Assembly (NCBI GenBank): GCA_017473665.1
Contig: JAFUKK010000216.1
Location: 1 to 9,989, forward strand
Reading direction: 5' to 3'
Length of the DNA stretch: 9,989 nt
Source of the DNA: Lachnospiraceae bacterium
GTDB taxonomy: Bacteria; Bacillota; Clostridia; Lachnospirales; Lachnospiraceae
Positions 1-6,610 of this stretch are shown piece by piece. The stretch's first letter is position 1, and each line of letters begins with the position of its first letter. The notes below the pieces were generated by a model. That model was not told where the DNA came from and searched no databases. It saw only the letters and a program-made list of their open reading frames with translations. The translations under genes and the position numbers were made by a program.

Positions 1-662
1 GAGCCAAAATAGTGGCCAAGGCCAGAAAGCAGGGACTGCTGGATTATGCCAAGCCGGATAGCGCTTACAGCGATAAAGAAGTATATCAGTTTATTACATT
101 GCCCGGTTTTTCTACCAACGAAAAGGTGACGGAGTACTCCGGTCGAGGGGTTGGTATGGACGTGGTAGTACAGAATATCCAGTCCATTGGCGGCAATCTG
201 GAGATAGACAGTACCCCCGGACAGGGTAGCTGCATGACTTTGAAAATACCTCTTACATTGGCGATTATTGATGGTATTGTAATGAATTGTGGCGGCTCCA
301 CCTTTGTCATACAGGCAGATATAGTGAAGGAATTTGTGGGCGTGAAGGAAGAAATGCTCCACAAGGATCCGGATGGTGAAGAATATGCCATGATTCGTGG
401 AGAGTGTTACCCGGTAATGAGTTTGGGAGAGTGGTATCATCTGCCGGATTATAAGAGGAATTATGACCACGGCATGCTGCTGATTTTGGAAATCGATGAC
501 CGTAAGGTCTGTGTGCTGGTGGATACACTTATCGGCAAGCAGGAAATAGTAGTAAAACCTATTCCCGGGTATGTGAAGAAGGTCAAGGGACTTTCCGGAT
601 GTACACAGTTGGGAGACGGTAGTATTGCATTGATACTGGACCCGGCAGGATTGGTAGAATAA
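1..662 (+). CDS. cheA: Chemotaxis histidine kinase CheA, C-terminal part (5' end outside window)
   Basis: The frame is open to the left edge (first full codon at base 3) and stops with TAA at 660-662. The GTG at 12 is an internal valine, not a start. CheA autophosphorylates on a histidine in response to receptors and passes phosphate to CheY and CheB. What is visible is the end of the P4 HATPase_c kinase domain, with the F-box/G2 region FSTNEKVTEYSGRGVGMD (about bases 108-161) and the closing strand MTLKIPLTLAI. It is followed by the CheW-like P5 regulatory domain (about 270-650), which docks to CheW and the receptor array. The P1 phosphotransfer histidine, dimerisation domain and N box lie upstream of the window. 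cheW follows 39 bp downstream on the same strand and no terminator is seen between them, so co-transcription is likely. Identification is secure; only completeness is unknown. Confidence 0.96.
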   Translation, partial: AKIVAKARKQGLLDYAKPDSAYSDKEVYQFITLPGFSTNEKVTEYSGRGVGMDVVVQNIQSIGGNLEIDSTPGQGSCMTLKIPLTLAIIDGIVMNCGGSTFVIQADIVKEFVGVKEEMLHKDPDGEEYAMIRGECYPVMSLGEWYHLPDYKRNYDHGMLLILEIDDRKVCVLVDTLIGKQEIVVKPIPGYVKKVKGLSGCTQLGDGSIALILDPAGLVE

Positions 663-701
663 TACAGATAGGTAAGAATAAATAAAGAAAGGAACATACA
701 T

Positions 702-1289
702 ATGGAAGAGGTAAAGGATATGCTTCCGGAGCAGGATGCGGATGAAACTTCCGAAGCAGTACAGGAATCCCATGCAGGGAAATATGTAACCTTTAAATCC
801 GGTAACGAATATTTTGCCATTAAGATTGAATACGTAAATGAAATTATTGTATATCAGGAGATTACAGCCATACCGGAAAGCGTTGATTTCCTGAAGGGTC
901 TCATTAATCTGAGAGGTAAAATCATACCGGTAATTGACGTGAGACTACGGTTTAAGCAACCGGAAATCCCATATACGGACAGAACCTGTATTATTATTGT
1001 AAATTATAATAATGCAGTGGTGGGATTGATTGTGGAAAAGATTGCAGAGGTTGTGGAACTGGTGGATGAAAATATTATTCCTTCCCCTACCTTCGGCAAG
1101 GCGGACAAGTCACAAAACAAATATGTGTATGCCATCGGTAAAGTAGGAGAGAGTGTAAAGCTGTTATTGGATCCGGACAAATTACTTAACGAAGAAGATT
1201 TGGCGGTGCTGAATCAGATGAGTGAGGATGGGGAAGATGCGCAGGAAAATACCGAAAAAAATAAAAACACTGAGGAAAAAGGAGAATAG
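702..1289 (+). CDS. cheW: Chemotaxis coupling protein CheW
   Basis: This 195-aa scaffold protein links CheA (through P5) to the tips of chemoreceptors at the inner face of the membrane. The core, about residues 26-170, is a typical CheW double beta-barrel. It has the signature [19 protein letters not shown] (66-84), including R71 in the NLRG motif that lies in the CheA/receptor contact region of the family. The start ATG at 702 has an AAAGGA site at 688-693, 8 nt upstream. The protein is longer than a usual CheW (about 140-170 aa). The excess is two low-complexity tails: an acidic N-terminus (residues 1-25) and a Glu/Asn/Lys-rich C-terminus (171-195) after the final helix. The receptor gene begins 4 bp after the stop, which indicates tight operon packing and possible translational coupling. 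Confidence 0.96.
   Translation: MEEVKDMLPEQDADETSEAVQESHAGKYVTFKSGNEYFAIKIEYVNEIIVYQEITAIPESVDFLKGLINLRGKIIPVIDVRLRFKQPEIPYTDRTCIIIVNYNNAVVGLIVEKIAEVVELVDENIIPSPTFGKADKSQNKYVYAIGKVGESVKLLLDPDKLLNEEDLAVLNQMSEDGEDAQENTEKNKNTEEKGE
1276..1284 (+). promoter_or_regulatory. Ribosome binding site fixing the chemoreceptor start
   Basis: AAAAAGGAG lies inside the last codons of cheW and 9 nt before the ATG at 1294. It decides between that ATG and an in-frame ATG at 1222. The upstream ATG would overlap cheW by 68 bp, lacks a good Shine-Dalgarno sequence, and would add a Lys/Arg-rich 24-residue leader that looks like out-of-frame cheW tail sequence. Confidence 0.85.
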
Positions 1290-1293
1290 GGTC

Positions 1294-2547
1294 ATGAAGG
1301 GTATAAAGAATATAAAGTTTCATACAAAAATGGTAATTGGTTATATCGTTATTTTTATTGTGATGCTGGTTATCAGTGTCTTATGCTTCCAAACCGTTAG
1401 AAAGGTAGCTACAGCGTCGGATGTGGAGGCAGTCATATTGGATTTTAACAAAGTACTGTGTGTGTCTATATTAGGCATGGGTGTTTGTTTGACGGGGATT
1501 GCTGTTTCACTGGGCAGAGGCTTGAAAATCTCTATGCAGAGATTGACAGTTGCCACCAAAGCAATGGCAGAGGGTAATGTAAATATTGAATTGAAGAAAA
1601 ACTCCCAGGATGAGTTTGGTGACCTGATTGATGAATACCGGAAGATGATTGACAGTACCAAAGAGCAGGCACTGATTTTGCAGGAGATGGCCAATGGCAA
1701 TATGACTGTGCAGGTGGTTCCCCGTTCAGAAGAGGACTTGATTGGTAACTCTCTGAAGAGCCTGGCAGAAAGAAGCCTTTATACCTTAGGTGGTGTCAGC
1801 AATGCTTCTAATCAGGTAATGACCGGTGCACAGCAGGTGGCAGGTGCCAGCGAAGCACTGGCTCAGGGGTCCAGTGAACAGGCAAGCGCCATTGAGCAGA
1901 TTACGGCGTCTATCACGGAAGTGGCAGAAAAGACCAGACAAAATGCCAGCCAGGCCAATGAGGCAGCAAATATTGTAGGTAAGGCAATCCGTGATGTAAA
2001 AGCAGGCAATGAGCAGATGGCTGAAATGGTACAGGCAATGCAGGATATTAACAAGGCCTCCGAGAGCATTTCCAAGATTATCAAGGTAATAGACGATATT
2101 GCATTCCAGACTAATATTCTGGCTCTGAATGCAGCGGTAGAGGCAGCCAGAGCAGGAGAGGCCGGCAAGGGCTTTGCAGTGGTGGCTGAGGAAGTGCGCA
2201 ACTTGGCGGCGAAAAGTGCCCAGGCAGCCAGCGAAACTGCTGATTTAATTGAGGATTCTATTGAAAAGATTCGTGTGGGCTCTGATATCGCCAATGCAAC
2301 CCATAAGTCTTTGGAGGAAGTGACCGAGGCGGTAAAGGAAAGCGAAGCTTTGGTAAATGGTATCGCAGAGGCCTCCAATTATCAGGCTACTGCAGTGGCA
2401 CAGATTAATCAGGCTATCGGCCAGGTGGCAGAGGTGGTGCAAACCAATTCCGCTACCAGTCAGGAATGTGCTGCAGCCAGTGAGGAATTATCCAATCAGG
2501 CAGTACGTATGGAAGAATTGCTTTCTGTATATGAATTAGGTAAATAA
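1294..2547 (+). CDS. Methyl-accepting chemotaxis protein with minimal ectodomain
   Basis: This 417-aa receptor signals to CheA/CheW. TM1 spans about residues 13-32 and TM2 about 54-73. Only about 20 residues lie between them, so the usual extracytoplasmic ligand-binding domain is absent. The cytoplasmic part begins with a HAMP domain (about 74-122, with AEGN and DEFG motifs). A second HAMP-like unit follows (about 123-165, with ANGN and EEDLIG). The long helical signalling domain then carries the universally conserved hairpin tip [20 protein letters not shown] (269-288), followed by [15 protein letters not shown]. Flanking Gln/Glu-Ala-rich heptads are suitable for adaptation methylation. The C-terminus (SVYELGK) lacks an NWETF-type CheR tether. 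It is the last gene before a strong terminator, directly behind cheW. The ligand cannot be read from the sequence; an intracellular, membrane or energy cue is inferred from the architecture. Confidence 0.95.
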   Translation: MKGIKNIKFHTKMVIGYIVIFIVMLVISVLCFQTVRKVATASDVEAVILDFNKVLCVSILGMGVCLTGIAVSLGRGLKISMQRLTVATKAMAEGNVNIELKKNSQDEFGDLIDEYRKMIDSTKEQALILQEMANGNMTVQVVPRSEEDLIGNSLKSLAERSLYTLGGVSNASNQVMTGAQQVAGASEALAQGSSEQASAIEQITASITEVAEKTRQNASQANEAANIVGKAIRDVKAGNEQMAEMVQAMQDINKASESISKIIKVIDDIAFQTNILALNAAVEAARAGEAGKGFAVVAEEVRNLAAKSAQAASETADLIEDSIEKIRVGSDIANATHKSLEEVTEAVKESEALVNGIAEASNYQATAVAQINQAIGQVAEVVQTNSATSQECAAASEELSNQAVRMEELLSVYELGK

Positions 2548-2587
2548 GAAGCGAATAGGAAAAGGCACTTTGAAAGCAAAAGAAAGG

Positions 2588-2621
2588 TCCGGAAATCCGT
2601 AGAGGGGTTTCCGGATTTTTT
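2588..2621 (+). terminator. Intrinsic terminator of the chemotaxis operon
   Basis: TCCGGAAA (2588-2595) pairs perfectly with TTTCCGGA (2608-2615). The stem can extend inward by a further three pairs, one of them a G-T wobble, closing on a 6-nt loop. A run of six T (2616-2621) follows directly. It lies 40 bp after the receptor stop and separates the chemotaxis genes from the K+ channel unit. Confidence 0.92.
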
Positions 2622-2634
2622 GGGTCCCCTCAAC

Positions 2635-2650
2635 TGCCTCCCAAGAGGCA
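2635..2650. repeat. Small perfect hairpin downstream of the terminator
   Basis: TGCCTC-CCAA-GAGGCA forms a 6-bp perfect stem with a 4-nt loop, 13 bp beyond the terminator's T tract. No T tract follows on the + strand. It could be a back-up structure, a protein site, or part of the 5' leader of the channel transcript. The rest of the 2548-2774 gap shows no gene and no convincing promoter; TACAAT at 2737-2742 is a possible -10, but I see no good -35. Confidence 0.4.
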
Positions 2651-2774
2651 TCAAACATCTTTGTATACACTGGTCCAATAAGAAAACGAAATGGGAAATA
2701 AGTGTTTAAATGGTGGCAAATTCTGGTGGGATGTATTACAATAATGGGGAGTATATTGCAGGGAGGCCATAATA

Positions 2775-3980
2775 ATGGAAAACAAGTGGCAAAGGGGCCG
2801 CAGAAGGCTGTTTCAGGTTATAGAGGTTGGAAATGATTTGGATAATATCAGCAGGGCATATGATTTTGTCAATGCTCTGGCAATCATACTGAATTTAGCG
2901 GTCAGCATTATGTACACCTATGATGGACTGCGCCTGCAATACGGGACATGGCTTATGGGTGTCGAGAAGATAACGGTGGCATTTTTTGCCATTGATTATT
3001 TCCTACGTGTCTTTACGGCCAAATTTTTATATCCCAGGGAGTCAGAGGCACGGGCGCTGGGTAAATATGTGTGTTCCTTTACCGGTGTAGTGGATTTGCT
3101 ATCTTTTCTGCCCTATTATCTGCCCATTGTATTCCCGGCTGGCACCGTTGCCTTCCGAATGATTCGAATAGTGCGTATTTTCCGCCTGTTCCGTATCAAT
3201 GCGTATCATGATTCTCTCAGTGTGATTACGGCAGTTATTAAGGGTAAGAAACAGCAGCTCATATCCTCTGTATTCATTATTCTGATATTGATGATAGCCT
3301 CCAGCCTTTGTATGTACAGTCTGGAGCATGAGGTGCAGCCGGATGTTTTTTCTAATGCCTTTTCCGGTGTTTGGTGGGCGGCTTCTACACTGCTTACGGT
3401 AGGTTATGGGGATATTTATCCCATTACCACGTTGGGGAAACTGTTCGGCATCTTTATTTCCTTCCTTGGGGTAGGTATGGTGGCTATACCTACAGGTATT
3501 ATTTCCGCAGGATTTGTGGATCAGTATTCCAGCATCAAGAGAAGAAGTGAGTACGGCTATGAGGCGGATCTGCATTTCATTAAGATTCGTGTGGAGGAAA
3601 ATGATGATTGGGTGGGAAAAACCATTGCTGATTTAAATTTGCCTGCGGGCGTTATTGTATCTGTGATAAAGCGAAATGAGCAGTTGTTAGTTCCTCGGGG
3701 AGATGTAATTGTCCGCGCAGGGGATGCTGTTGTGTTGGGAGCGGAGCCCTTTGATGAACGGGAAAGCATTTATTTAAAGGAAGTGGTGCTACGGGCACAG
3801 AATCCATGGACCGGCGTGCGTATCCGTGATCTGGATATTTCCAGACGCTCTATTATTGTTTTGGTAAAGCGTAAGAATAAAGCGTTGATTCCAAATGGGA
3901 ATATGGTATTGCAGGAGGGGGACAGAGTGTTCCTGCATACGGAGCTGTATCTGGCAGATACCAATGAGATTGAGATATAG
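2775..3980 (+). CDS. Voltage-gated-type potassium channel with two C-terminal RCK_C (TrkA_C)-like domains
   Basis: This 401-aa membrane protein has a six-TM Kv-channel layout: S1 about 30-50, S2 about 63-82 with an E/D/R charge pattern, S3 about 99-119 with D107, S5 about 162-181 and S6 about 222-246. S4 has arginines at every third position (R128, R131, R134, R137, R140), the classic voltage sensor. The pore carries the K+ selectivity filter TVGYGD (208-213). After S6 come two similar beta-rich units of about 55-60 residues (about 268-325 and 338-395). Each fits the TrkA_C/RCK_C pattern: V/RIRDLxxxxG/RxxIxxVxR, then a residue stretch ending 'GDxVxL'. No Rossmann NAD-binding RCK_N domain lies between pore and tail. 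In other K+ transport proteins RCK_C domains bind ligands such as cyclic di-AMP; here that is inference. GGGAGG at 2761-2766 is 8 nt before the ATG. A DUF1349-type gene follows 40 bp downstream. Confidence 0.93.
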   Translation: MENKWQRGRRRLFQVIEVGNDLDNISRAYDFVNALAIILNLAVSIMYTYDGLRLQYGTWLMGVEKITVAFFAIDYFLRVFTAKFLYPRESEARALGKYVCSFTGVVDLLSFLPYYLPIVFPAGTVAFRMIRIVRIFRLFRINAYHDSLSVITAVIKGKKQQLISSVFIILILMIASSLCMYSLEHEVQPDVFSNAFSGVWWAASTLLTVGYGDIYPITTLGKLFGIFISFLGVGMVAIPTGIISAGFVDQYSSIKRRSEYGYEADLHFIKIRVEENDDWVGKTIADLNLPAGVIVSVIKRNEQLLVPRGDVIVRAGDAVVLGAEPFDERESIYLKEVVLRAQNPWTGVRIRDLDISRRSIIVLVKRKNKALIPNGNMVLQEGDRVFLHTELYLADTNEIEI

Positions 3981-4020
3981 GAACCGTTCATAATATACAA
4001 AAGAGAAAGGAACAAAGAGG

Positions 4021-4617
4021 ATGGATTTAAAAAATTTTAAGTGGATTAACGAAAGTAAGGTGGAGTACAAGGATGGAGTATTGGCAGTGTACGCTCCGGA
4101 CCGGACAGATTATTTTAACAGTCCGGTAAAGGAGAATGGCGCGTTCCCTGAATTGGTGGCCAATGGGGCCCTATATTATACGGAACTGACAGGAGATTTT
4201 GTATTTCGGACCAGAGTGGAACTGGAATTCAAGGATACCTATGATGCGGCTGCATTATTGGTGTATGAAAATGAAAACGTATGGGCCAAATTAGCCCTGG
4301 AAAATTCAGATTTGCCCTGTAAAAAGCCCGCCGTAGTGTCCGTGGTAACCAATCGTATTTCCGATGATTGCAATGGTCCCGTACGGGATGCTAATTATGT
4401 GTGGTTTCAAATCTCCAGAGTAGATGATTGCTTTGCTTTTCATTACTCCGTGGACGGCATAGAATACCGGATGGTTCGGGTATTTACCCTTCCTGTAGGA
4501 AGGACGGTGAAAGTGGGCTTTGAAGCCCAGGCTCCTAAGGGAGAGGGCGGATATCGATACTATTCGGAGATTTCCATTGAGAATAAAAGAGTAAAAAATA
4601 TCAGAGCCGGATACTGA
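4021..4617 (+). CDS. DUF1349-type protein (concanavalin A-like fold)
   Basis: This 198-aa protein has no signal peptide and no membrane segment, so it is predicted to be cytosolic. It shows the pattern I associate with the DUF1349 family: an N-terminal WxNE strand, YYTELTGDFVFRTRVE (52-67), a central 'AALLVYENENVWAKLALE' block (77-94), VSVVTNRISDD (106-116), then HYSVDGIEYRMVR (about 141-153) and a final beta strand before a short tail. These proteins have a jelly-roll, lectin/glucanase-like fold. Their best-known eukaryotic relative is yeast Ree1, described as a regulator of enolase, but the bacterial members have no firmly established role. AAAGGA at 4006-4011 is 9 nt from the ATG. Its position 40 bp behind the channel gene, with no terminator between them, suggests co-transcription. 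The family call is from remembered motifs, not a search. Confidence 0.8.
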   Translation: MDLKNFKWINESKVEYKDGVLAVYAPDRTDYFNSPVKENGAFPELVANGALYYTELTGDFVFRTRVELEFKDTYDAAALLVYENENVWAKLALENSDLPCKKPAVVSVVTNRISDDCNGPVRDANYVWFQISRVDDCFAFHYSVDGIEYRMVRVFTLPVGRTVKVGFEAQAPKGEGGYRYYSEISIENKRVKNIRAGY

Positions 4618-4669
4618 TAGAGTTGATAGTCAAGACTTCATATCCGGGGGGGCACCACATGGTATCCCC

Positions 4670-6439
4670 TTATGGAACAATTTTATAAATGTAGATTGCA
4701 TAATAGCTTTCAGGGGTCTGGCAGGGCTCCTGGGAGAGCAACTGCAGGTGAGTATCTGCTGCATTTACAATATATGCAGCGGAAAGGATATAGTCACATC
4801 CCAGTGCCTTCAGTGCACCGGTATCCAGCTGCAAATCATTGTACCAAAAGCTTCCCTTCTCTATATTGAAATAACCGGGAATCTCTGAGCTGAACAGGTA
4901 GCACCGATTGCCCCAATTGTCGTAGTAATCCGCCAGCCATGCATTCCGCTCCAGCTCCGGTGCGATAACTGTCCGAAAAGCCTTCTTATAGTTCAAATCA
5001 TAATTGTTGGAATATCCGTCCACACAGTAAAAACCATGATACAGTGTAGAGGCCGGGTCAATCCCAAGACTGGCCACCCGATATTCTTCTTTGGTCAGTC
5101 CTTCCTGTTCCAGTAAAAAATTTTCTACCTGTGCCATCACATCGGAGGCATAATAATCAGACCAGCTGATGGTCTCGTAGTCTGCCAGCAACAGCTCCTG
5201 GATACAGGGCTTTACCAGGGAATGCTTTAAACAAAGAATGCCGGTGATGCCAAGTACAATCAGCGAAAGCCCATAGCTTAAATATCGTAACAAGGTACTT
5301 CGGTGCATCCACAAAATACTCAGGCAGATGGAAAGGGCCACATACCATAATGTGGGAGCCAGCCACATGACCCTGCCGATTTGGAAGGCGCCTAAGGTGC
5401 CCAGGCTGCTGCGGAGGGTAAAGCTGTTACTGCTTTGCCAAAAAGCGGCAATGAAACAGAAGAAACAAATGAGAGCCAAATCCATAAGGAGCCACTTGGC
5501 CCTTCGAAGGGTTTCCTTGTCACATTTTCTATATAACAGAAGCACACCGGCTAACAGTAAAAGACTGAGAGCCAGAATGGCTTCGTGTCGGTCCAGATAA
5601 TGCTCGCCACCGTGTAGTAATTGCTCCAGGAAGGAAGCCGGGAAGCTGCCTCCGGTGGTTGCATATTCTATTTTGTGGGACACATAGGAGTCCTTCAGTC
5701 CCAGAATTTGTAAAAGCAAGGATAAGTTTTCCAGTAGGTAGATTCCCAGCATCAACAAAAAGCCCCAAAGCATATCCAGGCAGCTTTTCAGAGCCTTGCG
5801 GAGGCAGAGAATTACCAGAAGAATTGCCCAGCCTGCCAGCCATACAAAGCCACACAGCACCAGTGAGGACATGGCAGTGTATAGGGCGATATAGGCATAG
5901 GAGAAGGCCTTGTGTTTTCTCCGGTACAATTCCAGGATGCACACCAGCAGTAGAGGCATGCCATACTGGCTAAGGCCATATACCGGCAGGAAAGGGAGGA
6001 AAGCATACAGCAGTGCTACTACCAATGCATTCCATTTATTGCCGGAAAGCTTCATTGCCAGTAAGAACATTCCTGCAAAGGCAACCAGCTGGCCACCGAA
6101 TTGGAGAATCAGATAGGCGCTGAAGGGCTCGAAAACCTTGAATAAAAGCACGGCCAACGGAGCAGGCGGTGTCAGGGCATTTGAGGAAGCACCATTTAGG
6201 AATTCGGGAATAATTTCCTCGCCAAAGAGATATTTGGCACGATAAATATAGGCAATGATTTCTCCGTCCAACTGGTCATGATAGGGTACAATGGAATCCA
6301 TTCCCAGCAAGAGAAAGGGAAGGAAGGACAGTAGTACCACCAGAATACCCAGTAAAAACAGGTGTGAAGTTTTTAAAACCAATCTATTTGTCTTCATAAT
6401 ATTTGAGTAAAATCCGTTCCTATCGTATTTTGATAACAT
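4670..6439 (-). CDS. Polytopic membrane protein, DUF6044/YkoS-like, possibly GT-C fold
   Basis: This is a 589-aa protein when started at the ATG at 6439. Roughly the first 405 residues hold about ten or more hydrophobic helices, and about 406-589 form a soluble tail predicted to lie outside the membrane. TM1 (about 24-46) is followed by the acidic loop PYHDQLDGE (52-60) and then a LTPPAPLAVL segment (90-99). An acidic first extracytoplasmic loop is where GT-C glycosyltransferases keep catalytic Asp residues. The pattern resembles the family typified by Bacillus subtilis YkoS (DUF6044), from memory. A role in transferring sugars from lipid carriers to cell-envelope material is possible but unproven. 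The gene runs alone, convergent with the DUF1349 gene (52 bp between stops) and divergent from the symporter. An in-frame TTG at 6466 would add 9 residues but has no Shine-Dalgarno. Confidence 0.75.
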   Translation of the reverse strand: MLSKYDRNGFYSNIMKTNRLVLKTSHLFLLGILVVLLSFLPFLLLGMDSIVPYHDQLDGEIIAYIYRAKYLFGEEIIPEFLNGASSNALTPPAPLAVLLFKVFEPFSAYLILQFGGQLVAFAGMFLLAMKLSGNKWNALVVALLYAFLPFLPVYGLSQYGMPLLLVCILELYRRKHKAFSYAYIALYTAMSSLVLCGFVWLAGWAILLVILCLRKALKSCLDMLWGFLLMLGIYLLENLSLLLQILGLKDSYVSHKIEYATTGGSFPASFLEQLLHGGEHYLDRHEAILALSLLLLAGVLLLYRKCDKETLRRAKWLLMDLALICFFCFIAAFWQSSNSFTLRSSLGTLGAFQIGRVMWLAPTLWYVALSICLSILWMHRSTLLRYLSYGLSLIVLGITGILCLKHSLVKPCIQELLLADYETISWSDYYASDVMAQVENFLLEQEGLTKEEYRVASLGIDPASTLYHGFYCVDGYSNNYDLNYKKAFRTVIAPELERNAWLADYYDNWGNRCYLFSSEIPGYFNIEKGSFWYNDLQLDTGALKALGCDYILSAAYIVNAADTHLQLLSQEPCQTPESYYAIYIYKIVP

Positions 6440-6450
6440 TATATCCGTTT

Positions 6451-6457
6451 CCCTCCC
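6451..6457 (-). promoter_or_regulatory. Ribosome binding site deciding the start of the 4670-6439 gene
   Basis: On the minus strand GGGAGGG precedes the ATG at 6439 by 11 nt, a slightly long but usable spacing. It lies inside the extra coding sequence that a TTG start at 6466 would give, and no such site precedes either that TTG or the later ATG at 6397. Confidence 0.65.
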
Positions 6458-6499
6458 AAGGAACAAGTGATTACCGAAAAATATAATGTAAAAAGGCTT

Positions 6500-6509
6500 A
6501 AGAATTCTT
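6500..6509. repeat. 10-bp perfect palindrome in divergent intergenic region
   Basis: AAGAATTCTT reads identically on both strands. It lies between the divergent DUF6044-like and symporter genes, 21 bp upstream of the proposed -35 of the symporter promoter. It could be an operator for a dimeric regulator or chance in an AT-rich spacer. No clear promoter for the minus-strand gene was found nearby. Confidence 0.35.
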
Positions 6510-6529
6510 TGTTTTTTTGCTGAAAAGGA

Positions 6530-6558
6530 AAGACAAAAGGGGAAAAATCATGTAAGAT
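6530..6558 (+). promoter_or_regulatory. Possible sigma-70-type promoter of the symporter gene
   Basis: AAGACA (6530-6535) and TAAGAT (6553-6558) are separated by exactly 17 bp. Each matches the consensus at 4 of 6 positions. This places transcription start near 6565, giving a leader of about 45 nt before the ATG at 6611. Confidence 0.4.
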
Positions 6559-6610
6559 AGGAGATATGCAAACAATGAGGATATAGTAGAGGTTAGGAGA
6601 AGGAAGTACA

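Noticed and set aside
1222..1293. Upstream in-frame ATG for the chemoreceptor (24 extra residues)
   Set aside because: It overlaps cheW by 68 bp, adds a Lys/Arg-rich leader before the natural TM1, and lacks a good ribosome site. The ATG at 1294 has AAAAAGGAG at 9-nt spacing.
2548..2774. Riboswitch (c-di-GMP or c-di-AMP type) ahead of the channel gene
   Set aside because: None of the conserved core motifs of GEMM or ydaO-type riboswitches is present. Only the terminator and one small hairpin are seen.
4645..4668. Possible bidirectional terminator between the convergent genes
   Set aside because: GGGG/CCCC arms are interrupted by a 2x2 mismatch before a 3-bp inner stem, and no T tract follows on either strand.
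6440..6466. TTG start adding nine residues to the DUF6044-like protein
   Set aside because: No Shine-Dalgarno precedes it, and the GGGAGGG that serves the ATG at 6439 lies within this extra sequence.
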